16,464 bases of DNA, from positions 1 to 16,464 of the forward strand of contig JAJPYW010000014.1 in the NCBI GenBank assembly GCA_021204715.1, given 5' to 3'. Below, piece after piece: positions 1 to 7,232 of this stretch. The position numbers and the translations under genes are program-made. The stretch is from Prevotellaceae bacterium (GTDB lineage: Bacteria; Bacteroidota; Bacteroidia; Bacteroidales; Bacteroidaceae). A model generated the notes under the pieces. That model ran no database searches, was not told the origin of the DNA, and worked only from the letters and a program-made list of their open reading frames with translations. Position 1 is the stretch's first letter. Each line of letters opens with the position of its first letter.

Positions 1-1500
1 GTCGCGGGCGGCGGCGGCGGCTTGTGCCGAGCGGAACTTGGCCCAAGCGTCACGGCCTCTGTCTTCGGGCGCGAGGAAGTCGGCTAATTCCACAATGTAG
101 AACGGCAGGGTGTCTTTCCCGAAGAGCGCGCGCCAGTCGTTCATCATGGCTGTGAGCAGGTCGGCGTAGCAGTTCCATTCCCCGATGTTTGACTCTCCTT
201 GATACCACACCACGCCTTTGAAGGTGCAATGGCGCAGGGGATAGACCATGCAGTTATAGATGCCTACAGGCAGGCAGTTGAACGCCGTGGACGAAGCAGG
301 GCCGGGCATGTCGGCGCCGATGCGGTGCTTCCACATGCCTTGCAGGTCGATTTCTTCATCGCCGCAGATAAGTTTGTAAGGCTTGTCTTTGATGAAGGAG
401 GGACGGCCGCCTGCGGTCAACCTGATGGTGATTTGGTTCTCTCCTTGGGTGAGCAGTGAGGCGGGTACATGGTATATGCGCGGGGGGTATTGGTAGGAGG
501 TGGTGCCCACGAACACGCCGTTCACATAGACCGAATCGGCATTGACGATGCAGCCCAAACGCAGGGTGGCTTCTTTCCCTTGCCACGAGGCGGGCACATC
601 GATAGTCTTGCGCAGCCAGTGTGCGCCGCTCGCGGCGCGTCCCGCTTGCATGGCCCAATTGCCCGAGAACATGTCGACCGTTTCCCACGACGTGTCGTCA
701 TATTCCTTGGCATACCATGGAAGGGTGTCGTGCAGCCCCAAGTCGGCATCGTGCAGCACGCGCGCCCAAGCTTCTCCCCTTAGCCGTTCCACCTCTTGTA
801 TCTTCTGCACCAAGGCGTCGTCGGTGTACATGGCTTTCTGGTTCAAATAGAACGGGAAGCCGCGCAGGCTCTCCTCGCTCATCCACGCTTCGACGGTGCT
901 GCCTCCCCAGCTGGAGTTGACAATGCCCACGGGTACGCCCGTCTTCTCATAGAGCAGCTTGGCCATGAAATAGGCGAGGGCGGCGAAGTCTTTTATATAA
1001 GGCTTGGTCATGGGGTGCCACTCGGCGGGCGCTATGTCCTCGTGGGGTTGGTTGAAGTCTACGCCGTAGGGCAGCTTTACGTAGCGCACGTTGCCGTTCT
1101 CATAGCCTTCAATCTCGGGGCCGAACATGTCCATGACACGCGACACCTGCACCTCCATGTTCGACTGGCCCGAGCAAAGAAATACATCGCCTATCAATAT
1201 ATCCTTGATGATGCGTCCGTTTACTTGCAGCTCGTAGGGGCCGCCCGCTTCCCGGGCGGGAAGCGTTACCATCCAACGGCCTTCTTCATCGGCCGTGGTT
1301 TGGTACCGCTTCTTCGTGAATGTGACCGTCACTTGCTCGCCGGCGTCGGCTGTTCCCCATACGTTAACCGGCTCGCCGCGTTGCAGCACCATGCCGTCTC
1401 CAAACAGATGGTGGACGACGACCTTGGCGTGCAAGCTGCCCGTGAGGCACAGCGCCACGACTATCCACCAGCACTTTCTAAAACCATTCCCTGCTTTCAT
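1..1500 (-). CDS. Sialate O-acetylesterase-type SGNH esterase, candidate acetyl-xylan esterase (3' end outside window)
   Basis: The frame is open from the ATG at 1500 to base 1, giving 500 codons without a stop; the C-terminus lies beyond the window. A type I signal peptide (Trp/Val/Leu-rich core, probable cleavage after Ala25 in LHA-K) predicts a periplasmic enzyme. An N-terminal beta domain (about 26-100) is followed by the SGNH blocks: GDVFLCSGQSNM at 104-115 with probable nucleophile Ser113, NSSWGGS at 195-201, and VWYQGESN at 431-438. The final Asp/His block is not in view. Between about 210 and 390 the esterase fold is interrupted by a galactose-binding-like beta-sandwich (DSVYVNGVFVG, 322-332), as in many sialate O-acetylesterase relatives. 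In this locus, removing O-acetyl groups from xylan or xylo-oligosaccharides is the likely role; this is inferred from neighbours, and sialic acid deacetylation remains possible. It starts 57 bases after the preceding fimbrillin gene. Confidence 0.9.
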   Translation of the reverse strand, partial: MKAGNGFRKCWWIVVALCLTGSLHAKVVVHHLFGDGMVLQRGEPVNVWGTADAGEQVTVTFTKKRYQTTADEEGRWMVTLPAREAGGPYELQVNGRIIKDILIGDVFLCSGQSNMEVQVSRVMDMFGPEIEGYENGNVRYVKLPYGVDFNQPHEDIAPAEWHPMTKPYIKDFAALAYFMAKLLYEKTGVPVGIVNSSWGGSTVEAWMSEESLRGFPFYLNQKAMYTDDALVQKIQEVERLRGEAWARVLHDADLGLHDTLPWYAKEYDDTSWETVDMFSGNWAMQAGRAASGAHWLRKTIDVPASWQGKEATLRLGCIVNADSVYVNGVFVGTTSYQYPPRIYHVPASLLTQGENQITIRLTAGGRPSFIKDKPYKLICGDEEIDLQGMWKHRIGADMPGPASSTAFNCLPVGIYNCMVYPLRHCTFKGVVWYQGESNIGEWNCYADLLTAMMNDWRALFGKDTLPFYIVELADFLAPEDRGRDAWAKFRSAQAAAAARD

Positions 1501-1523
1501 CTTTGCCTGCTCTATTCCTCACG

Positions 1524-1554
1524 TAAATATATAATCTTTTTACCTATTTCCAAC
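1524..1554 (-). promoter_or_regulatory. Possible Bacteroidetes-type promoter before the esterase gene
   Basis: Read on the minus strand, GTTG (1554-1551) and TATATTTA (1531-1524) are separated by 19 bases. This is close to the Bacteroides sigma-ABfr pattern (TTTG, about 19-21 bases, TAnnTTTG), with a mismatch at the last base of the -7 box. It would place transcription start about 15-20 bases before the esterase ATG. The spacer is AT-rich in an otherwise GC-rich region, so the match could be chance. Confidence 0.3.
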
Positions 1555-1557
1555 TGA

Positions 1558-2514
1558 TTAACGGCGTAAGTTTCCTTGTGTGGCGTCGCTGTCGTCGAGC
1601 CACGGGTTGATGCCGTCCCACTCTTCCGTTGAAGTGAGTGTCACTTCTATACTAAGGTGTGCGGAATCCTCGGCAGCAAGCTCTTCGTCCTGTTTGATTT
1701 TAAGCACGAAATCGTATTGGTTGTTTCTACTGAAATTGATGTCGGCGGGTGCCGAGGCGTGCAGCAATGTGCCGTCTGAGAGTTTTACTTCAAAGAGGTA
1801 AAGCTCTTGCGACATGTATTGCGGCGGCAGCACTACCGTGCCTTTGATGTCGGCGTTCTCGTCTTCAATGAGGGCGCCATCGATGCGCTGCGGCAAGCCG
1901 CAAAGGGTAATCTCGCCGGTTGAGGGCTTGTAATAGACTTCCGGATAGGTGTTGACTATCACGATGGTGGCTTTGGCAAGCGACAAGCCCGACAGATTGG
2001 TTGTCAATTGGAAGTTGATGCGCGACATGCAATGCGTCACCGACAGGGGTATTACATTGATGTCTTTGTAATCGACGCTCAAAGGGTTGGCCACAGGCAC
2101 AATGTACAGCAGGTCGCTTGCGGCAAGACCGGCCGTGGTTGTCTGGTCGGTAGACACCGTGAAATGGTAGTCGGTGTCGGGCCCGTCCGTCCAATAGCTG
2201 TTGTAGGGGGCATAGAAATAGAGATACTTCACTTCGTTGCCACCGCTTGAACGTGTCTCGACATTGTCGGTGGACAGAGCCAAGTCGTTGACAAGCAAAT
2301 TGCCGGATGCATCGGTACCATACACGCCCAAAGAGAGGCCTTCTCCTATCAAGTTGAGCAAGGTGCCGTCTTCCTCTTTGGGAACCGTCAAGATGGTTTG
2401 ACTTTGAAGTACCTCCTCCAAACTGTTGTCGTCGTCATCGCTACACGACACAAAGGAGAGTGCAAGCGGTGCGAGCAATGCGATGTATGTAAAGGACTGT
2501 GTTATATATTTCAT
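1558..2514 (-). CDS. Fimbrillin-family (Mfa-like) surface lipoprotein, short form
   Basis: The 318-residue product has a lipoprotein signal peptide with lipobox FVSC (Cys24) followed at once by SDDDD. This acidic run matches the Bacteroidetes lipoprotein export signal and predicts cell-surface display. The rest resembles the Mfa_like_1/fimbrillin family: a YFYAPYNSYW segment, a SDLLY motif and an SRINFQL strand, matching AYAPYDNSF, SDLLY and TKININFI in the gene upstream. The two are therefore paralogues, although this one lacks the long C-terminal module of its neighbour. Fimbrillins build fimbriae, but many lone members in PULs have no chaperone or anchor genes beside them and may serve as surface glycan-binding proteins. 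That role is inferred here from position only. The start ATGAAATATATA is AT-rich and gives the complete signal peptide. No carbohydrate-binding residues can be named. Confidence 0.85.
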   Translation of the reverse strand: MKYITQSFTYIALLAPLALSFVSCSDDDDNSLEEVLQSQTILTVPKEEDGTLLNLIGEGLSLGVYGTDASGNLLVNDLALSTDNVETRSSGGNEVKYLYFYAPYNSYWTDGPDTDYHFTVSTDQTTTAGLAASDLLYIVPVANPLSVDYKDINVIPLSVTHCMSRINFQLTTNLSGLSLAKATIVIVNTYPEVYYKPSTGEITLCGLPQRIDGALIEDENADIKGTVVLPPQYMSQELYLFEVKLSDGTLLHASAPADINFSRNNQYDFVLKIKQDEELAAEDSAHLSIEVTLTSTEEWDGINPWLDDSDATQGNLRR

Positions 2515-2570
2515 ACGTTGTTTCTTTTTAGGAGATTCTTGTTGTTAAGGTGTATCGGTGCAGCAGGTAC

Positions 2571-2599
2571 GGGGCGGATGGCGGAATGTCATCCGCCCC
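2571..2599 (-). other. Intercistronic stem-loop between the two fimbrillin genes
   Basis: A perfect 10-bp inverted repeat (2571-2580 with 2590-2599, eight of ten pairs G-C... arms GGGGCGGATG/CATCCGCCCC with a few A-T pairs) encloses a 9-base loop. In the transcript it begins 15 bases after the upstream stop codon. No U-tract follows, so it is not a standard intrinsic terminator. It may instead be an mRNA-stability or processing hairpin, or an attenuating structure that lowers expression of the downstream genes. Confidence 0.6.
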
Positions 2600-2614
2600 T
2601 GAACCATGGACTGT

Positions 2615-4360
2615 TTAATCATTTGTAACCAAAGAGTCGCTGTCGCCGCTTAATTTATAGGCAAGGACGTATCTTACGCGGCCGTTATAGTTACTTATCA
2701 TGGTACCGTTGGTGATTGAGACAGTTCCGGTAGTACCGTCGGCACTATGTATAACGGCCTTCCATACATCCGACTTGTCGTATTGGGTGGAAGTGTGGTA
2801 TGTAAAGTCACCGAATTGTACAGTATAGTCTGTATAGTTGAATGAGCCGCCATCTGCATTTGAAGTGTATAAACCTGATGCGCTCAATTTAGCACCGATA
2901 CATTCATGTAATTTTTCGGCCACTCCATCACCTTCGTAAGTGAAAGAGGTGCTGCCTACAGTGTAGTCCATATCGCACAGGTTTTTAAAGATAAGCGCCC
3001 ATTGTCCCAAGGAAGGAATATACCAACCACTGCAATTCGAGGCTGTCACGAGAAAATCGTCTCTCGAGTAGTTGGAGATTGTCCCTGTCCCGTTATAGTC
3101 GTTAACCAATGAGAATACCGCACCCCATCCATCAGAGCCTTCCGGAGCTTCGGAAGCCAAGAACAATCTGGTGTTGGTAAGTCCGTCCCAATCGGTGGCT
3201 ATGTCGCCCAAGTTTTCACTGGTGATATGGCTGACGCCGTCTATAAGACTCAAATTGTCTGCACTTACAGATTCTGATCCGAACCAAGTGACGTGAGAAC
3301 CGCTGTCGCGAATCGCCAATACATAGCCTGCATAACCTTCCGCGGCATCGGCATCGCTTACCTCGGTGCTGAATACAATGCCCACGATGCCTGCCGGCAA
3401 TTCGGCGGGGTCGGTATCGCCGCTGACGAAAGTGCCGTCGGAAAGCATGAAGTCGCCTATTTGCGGAGCTTCGGCCTCTTCTTCTTCTTCGGGATCAGTC
3501 CAGTCTTGGATGGCCGTTACGAGTTCCATCACGATGGCGCCTTCGCCCACTTTTGCGTTGTAGGTATAGTGGGTACCCTCCTTGAAGGTAGTGGTCTTGG
3601 GCAGGTAATACTCACCGCCGCCCGCGGTCATGAATACCGCGTCGCCCGAAACCTCTTGGGGAACGATAATGGCAGAGCAAGTGAAGGTGGTGGCGTCGCT
3701 GTCGTACACGGCGGCAGTGATGTCTCCGGGATCGGTGTTGTTGCTCATGGTGCCGTCTTCAAGATTGAACGTCGTGTTGATATATACGTTTTTGATGGTG
3801 ACGGTCTCGCCTTGCAGGTCGCTTATGTCACTGCCGATGAAGTTGATGTTGATCTTTGTAAACTTGTGGTAGAACAACAGGTCTACACTGGCATCGCTGA
3901 TGGTGGAAGTGGCGGTGGCATAGAGCAGGTCGCTGTCCAAGTAGCCATCGTCCGTGCTCTGGTCTTGCCGCACGGAGAAGTCGTTTGTGGTTGAGGAATC
4001 AAAACTGTTGTCGTAAGGAGCGTAGGCGATAATGGATACCGAACCCGATTCAGGATAGCTCATCGATTGTCCGGTAAAGCCGTCGTTGCCGTCGGTGGTA
4101 AGTGCCACGTTGGTGTAGCCCGTGTAGGTGGCGTCCTCACCGTCTCCGGTAACAAACACGCCTACTTGCCGGCCGGCGTCGAATCCCGTATTCTGCAACT
4201 CTTGGCTCACGCTGCGGGTGTTGCCGTTATATATGCTGCTTCTCAATACAATTGTTCCCGAAGGATTCGCTGTCCCTATACGCTCGTCGTTGTTGCAAGA
4301 CGAGATGCACAGTACAGTGGTCAAAAAGGCCACCCCTAATAAAAACCTTTTAGTTGTCAT
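2615..4360 (-). CDS. Fimbrillin-family lipoprotein with a C-terminal DUF1566/Lcl-like module
   Basis: The 581-residue product has a lipoprotein signal (ISSC, Cys22) followed by NNDE, which is compatible with surface export. Residues about 30-285 look like an Mfa-like fimbrillin domain (AYAPYDNSF at 113-121, SDLLY at 143-147, HKFTKININFI at 165-175). An acidic linker (DPEEEEEAEA, 289-298) leads to a second module from about 300 to 570. That module opens with GDFMLSDGTFVSG and carries GWYIPSLGQWALIF (445-458) and RVRYVLAYKL at its end, which resembles the C-terminal modules of Bacteroidales fimbrillin-like proteins related to DUF1566/Lcl folds. Ligand and function are unknown; surface adhesion or glycan capture is inferred from the PUL context. 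Its 3' part (about 2640-3340) is noticeably poorer in GC than the rest of the window, suggesting a separately acquired module. It starts 44 bases after the GH98 stop. Confidence 0.85.
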   Translation of the reverse strand: MTTKRFLLGVAFLTTVLCISSCNNDERIGTANPSGTIVLRSSIYNGNTRSVSQELQNTGFDAGRQVGVFVTGDGEDATYTGYTNVALTTDGNDGFTGQSMSYPESGSVSIIAYAPYDNSFDSSTTNDFSVRQDQSTDDGYLDSDLLYATATSTISDASVDLLFYHKFTKININFIGSDISDLQGETVTIKNVYINTTFNLEDGTMSNNTDPGDITAAVYDSDATTFTCSAIIVPQEVSGDAVFMTAGGGEYYLPKTTTFKEGTHYTYNAKVGEGAIVMELVTAIQDWTDPEEEEEAEAPQIGDFMLSDGTFVSGDTDPAELPAGIVGIVFSTEVSDADAAEGYAGYVLAIRDSGSHVTWFGSESVSADNLSLIDGVSHITSENLGDIATDWDGLTNTRLFLASEAPEGSDGWGAVFSLVNDYNGTGTISNYSRDDFLVTASNCSGWYIPSLGQWALIFKNLCDMDYTVGSTSFTYEGDGVAEKLHECIGAKLSASGLYTSNADGGSFNYTDYTVQFGDFTYHTSTQYDKSDVWKAVIHSADGTTGTVSITNGTMISNYNGRVRYVLAYKLSGDSDSLVTND

Positions 4361-4404
4361 ACTGTAAAATGTTTAAGATTAATATTTGAAATGATTGGTT
4401 ATTA

Positions 4405-7206
4405 TCATAAGCTTTCCACTACCATGTTGTCTATGTAGAACGAACCGGCTGCGGCCGCGTTAGCCTTGAGTTCTACCTTGTTGGAGCCTTCGTTCAAGTT
4501 GACGCCTACCGAGACTACTTCCCACGGGTCGTCGCCCGAACTGGTCTGGGTGAACTCGGGCGAAGCTACCAACGTGCCGTTGATGTAGAGGTCGACGGTA
4601 TCGATGGTGGCCGAAGGCGCGCTGTACTTGATGCGGACGGCGTAGGAGCCGTCGTTGTTCACCGTTACATAATCGCGCACGGCGGCACTGGCACTTTGTC
4701 CGAAGTTCATGTAGCCCAAGGCTGTGTAGTTCAACAAGGCGCCCGAAGTGCTGATGGCTTCTTTCACTACGCTCGACACGTTTTGGTACTCGAAGTTCTC
4801 CGCTTCATACTGGCGGGGGCCGTCGTAAATGTCGGGCGAGGCGGGTATGCCTATGTTGGCTTCCGTATAGCTTGTCTCACGGTCGGTGGCCGTTCCCGAG
4901 CAGTTCACGGTGAGATCCAAGGCGCCGTTGTGTTTTACGGTCAGGGTGAGCACGCCGTCTGTCCAGTCGTCGCTTACCGTGCAGGAATTACCCGATACAC
5001 GGTTGGTGTAGGTGTATGTGGGTTGTGATGTGCTGCCGCTTATCTTGATGACATCCGTCACCCCGGAACCGCCTTCGGTGTAGTTGGTCAAGTAGAAATT
5101 CACTTTGCTTGCATACTCCTTGATGACCGCCACGGAATACTTGCCGAAGGCCAAATCCATCTGTTCGGCCGTATTGTACTTGAAGGGTATGGAGGCTGTC
5201 TTGGTATCGGCATAGCAGTTGTAGGCCACCCACGTGTTCTCGTTGCGCCCCACGTACATGCCGTCGGCGGTGAACTCTTCTGGGAACAATGTGTTGAACT
5301 GGTTCTGCTTTATCTGCACGTTGCCCCAACCTGTACCCGAGGTGAACTGCGAGGCGTTGATTTGCACTTCAAAGCTGTTGGCCAAGTTGTCGGCCAATTC
5401 GGCTACCGTGGGTATGGCGGGATAACGGCCCGTCTTCTTGAAGAAGAGGTGGCTGTCGGACTGCGTGCCGTCTTCGTCCATCTTGTAGAGTCCTTCAAAC
5501 AGGTTGGCGGGTGCGGAATAGCCCGGATCCCACTTGGAAGCACCTGTGGGACTGATGTCGTTCACCACCACCACCTTGGTGCGTTCAATCACTTCTTGGC
5601 GGCTCAAGATGCGGATGGTACCGTCGAGTATCTTCCGGTAAATGTCTTGGTAGATGTTGTCGAACTGGCTGTAGGTTTCCCAATTGCGCTTGGTGTAGCC
5701 GTCGCCGGCACTCGAGGTGCTGCCCTCCTTGAAGCATTGCTGCCATATCAGTTCAGGCCCATCGAATACCGTCTGCCCGGTGAAGGTGATGTGCTCGATG
5801 ATGGGCAGCGCGCCGGCAGCCATGGGGTAATCATAATCGCCGTTCCAACCGCCGTCGTCTTGGTACCAGCCGCACTGGTCGTAGCGTATGCCGTAGTTCT
5901 GTGAGAATCCCGACACGAACACGCCGAGTGAGGTGCTCTCCATATCAAGGAAGCCGGTGGTCTGCGTGAACTTCTCGCAAGGAATGTAGTTCTCGGGATA
6001 GTTGCGGCAGGCGTCGGCCAAGTTTGCGTTGCGCTTTATCATGCCCACACCGCTCATGTTGGAGGCCCATTCGGGCAAGAAATAGCTTACAACCAAATAA
6101 CCGCCATACTCGTGGCTCAACTGCATGAGGCCCGCGAAATGTTGCAGACGCTCGTCGCTTGAGGAGTTGTAGCCGTCGAAGCCCCAGCCTTGTTCGGCGT
6201 AGACGAATCCCAAGAAGTTGGGATAGTCTTGGAAGAATTCCTCGAACAAGCTGCCTTTGAATTGGGAATAGCTCGAGTAGTCGGGCCACAGGCAACCGCC
6301 GCCGCTCGAACCTTGCACGGTGGCCCACACGTTGTTCTCGGCACACGTGCGCAACCACGACTTGGCTGTCTCGTAACCGTAGGCTACCTTGGCGAAGTTG
6401 CCGTCGTCGTCCTGCGAAGAGGAGAGCGCGATGTTGAAGATGACATACGGACGGATGTCGTCGGGAATCAGATCGATGATAGCTTGCGGGTCAGCCGTGT
6501 TCCAACAGTCTATGTGGATGAACCATGCCGGATAATCGGGCGTGATGGGACGCCGCAGCGTGCCGGTGGGCTCGATGGTGGTGCTTCCGCTGCTTGAACT
6601 CCGCAGCAGGGTGATGGTGTGCACGTCGCCCCGCAAGGAGAACTTCACTTGGGAAGCGTCGGCCGTGATGATTTCAGCGAAGAGGCTTTTGACGGTTCCT
6701 TCACCGGCTGTCTCCAACTGTTGCGTGATGCCACCGTATGTCACGGTCCAGTATCCGGCGGCGTCAATGTCGACGACCGGCGTCTCGCCGTCGATGACTT
6801 CCACTTTCTCTCCCGCAAGGGTGAGGTACTCGCCGTCCAACGTCCAGTAATAGGTACCGTTACTCTTCATCGCGCTGATGACGGGATAGTAGGTGGTGGG
6901 TCCTTCGGTGTCGCCTAACGTGGTGATGGAGGTCAACACGGTGAAACTGTTGCCGTCGGACAATTCCACTTGATAGGTGGAAGTGGTGAGCTGCACACAA
7001 GATTTCACAGTCAGTTCCTCCGCTTGCGCGGCCAACAGCTTTTGGAAAGCCCTGATGTTGGCGTTCATCTGCTCTACAGTCTTGTTCACTGTCGCGCCCG
7101 TATCGATACCTACATCCAAGTCATCGTCTGTGCATCCGTACAACACCACTGCGAAAATGGCCAAGAGGATGCTTGTTATACCGATTTTATCAAATAGATA
7201 TTTCAT
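4405..7206 (-). CDS. GH98 family surface lipoprotein, probable endo-xylanase on decorated xylan
   Basis: From the ATG at 7206 the product is 933 residues. A start at 7236 overlaps the previous stop (ATGA), but the signal peptide begins properly at MKYLFDK, with lipobox LYGC (Cys25) followed by TDDDLD, an export signal for the cell surface. Domains in order: a short coiled stretch and DUF4988/PL29-N-terminal-like region (about 40-200); the GH98 catalytic domain (about 219-560) with the hallmark WFIHIDCWNTADPQ (228-241) and IIDLIPDDIRPYVIFNIALS (243-262); a beta-rich C-terminal GH98 domain (to about 790); and a CBM35/CBM6-like module (798-933, opening RQYEAENFEY). Likely catalytic acids are Glu338 (VYAEQGWGFD), Asp443 (RYDQCGW) and Glu485 (DGPELIW), assigned by analogy. 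GH98 includes blood-group endo-beta-galactosidases and the inverting glucuronoarabinoxylan endo-xylanase of Bacteroides ovatus. The xylan-type neighbours favour the latter. Confidence 0.9.
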   Translation of the reverse strand: MKYLFDKIGITSILLAIFAVVLYGCTDDDLDVGIDTGATVNKTVEQMNANIRAFQKLLAAQAEELTVKSCVQLTTSTYQVELSDGNSFTVLTSITTLGDTEGPTTYYPVISAMKSNGTYYWTLDGEYLTLAGEKVEVIDGETPVVDIDAAGYWTVTYGGITQQLETAGEGTVKSLFAEIITADASQVKFSLRGDVHTITLLRSSSSGSTTIEPTGTLRRPITPDYPAWFIHIDCWNTADPQAIIDLIPDDIRPYVIFNIALSSSQDDDGNFAKVAYGYETAKSWLRTCAENNVWATVQGSSGGGCLWPDYSSYSQFKGSLFEEFFQDYPNFLGFVYAEQGWGFDGYNSSSDERLQHFAGLMQLSHEYGGYLVVSYFLPEWASNMSGVGMIKRNANLADACRNYPENYIPCEKFTQTTGFLDMESTSLGVFVSGFSQNYGIRYDQCGWYQDDGGWNGDYDYPMAAGALPIIEHITFTGQTVFDGPELIWQQCFKEGSTSSAGDGYTKRNWETYSQFDNIYQDIYRKILDGTIRILSRQEVIERTKVVVVNDISPTGASKWDPGYSAPANLFEGLYKMDEDGTQSDSHLFFKKTGRYPAIPTVAELADNLANSFEVQINASQFTSGTGWGNVQIKQNQFNTLFPEEFTADGMYVGRNENTWVAYNCYADTKTASIPFKYNTAEQMDLAFGKYSVAVIKEYASKVNFYLTNYTEGGSGVTDVIKISGSTSQPTYTYTNRVSGNSCTVSDDWTDGVLTLTVKHNGALDLTVNCSGTATDRETSYTEANIGIPASPDIYDGPRQYEAENFEYQNVSSVVKEAISTSGALLNYTALGYMNFGQSASAAVRDYVTVNNDGSYAVRIKYSAPSATIDTVDLYINGTLVASPEFTQTSSGDDPWEVVSVGVNLNEGSNKVELKANAAAAGSFYIDNMVVESL

Positions 7207-7232
7207 GTGTGTCATGTTTTTATGGTGTTTTG

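Noticed and set aside
1246..1265. Near-perfect inverted repeat that could form a tight hairpin
   Set aside because: It lies inside the esterase coding frame (Leu-Pro-Ala-Arg-Glu-Ala codons), has a very short loop and no flanking U-run, so it is probably incidental to GC-rich codons.
796..1557. Long plus-strand open frame of 253 codons opposite the esterase gene
   Set aside because: It is antisense to a clear esterase frame with family motifs, has no recognisable domain, and arises from the high GC and codon bias of the real gene.
3143..3160. Short inverted repeat CTTCCG/CGGAAG
   Set aside because: The six-base arms are within the fimbrillin coding frame, and such matches are expected by chance.
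3474..3492. Run of TTC-type triplets, considered as a slippage or phase-variation tract
   Set aside because: It encodes the acidic Glu-rich linker of the fimbrillin with mixed codons; the run is short, and triplet changes would not shift the frame.
3293..3994. Plus-strand open frame of 233 codons opposite the longer fimbrillin
   Set aside because: The translation has no domain, and the minus-strand frame has a signal peptide, lipobox and family motifs.
4405..7206. Assignment of the GH98 protein as a blood-group-antigen enzyme
   Set aside because: The family allows it, but the adjoining xylan-type core and lack of fucosidase, hexosaminidase or other mucin-type genes in view make the xylan-active branch more likely.
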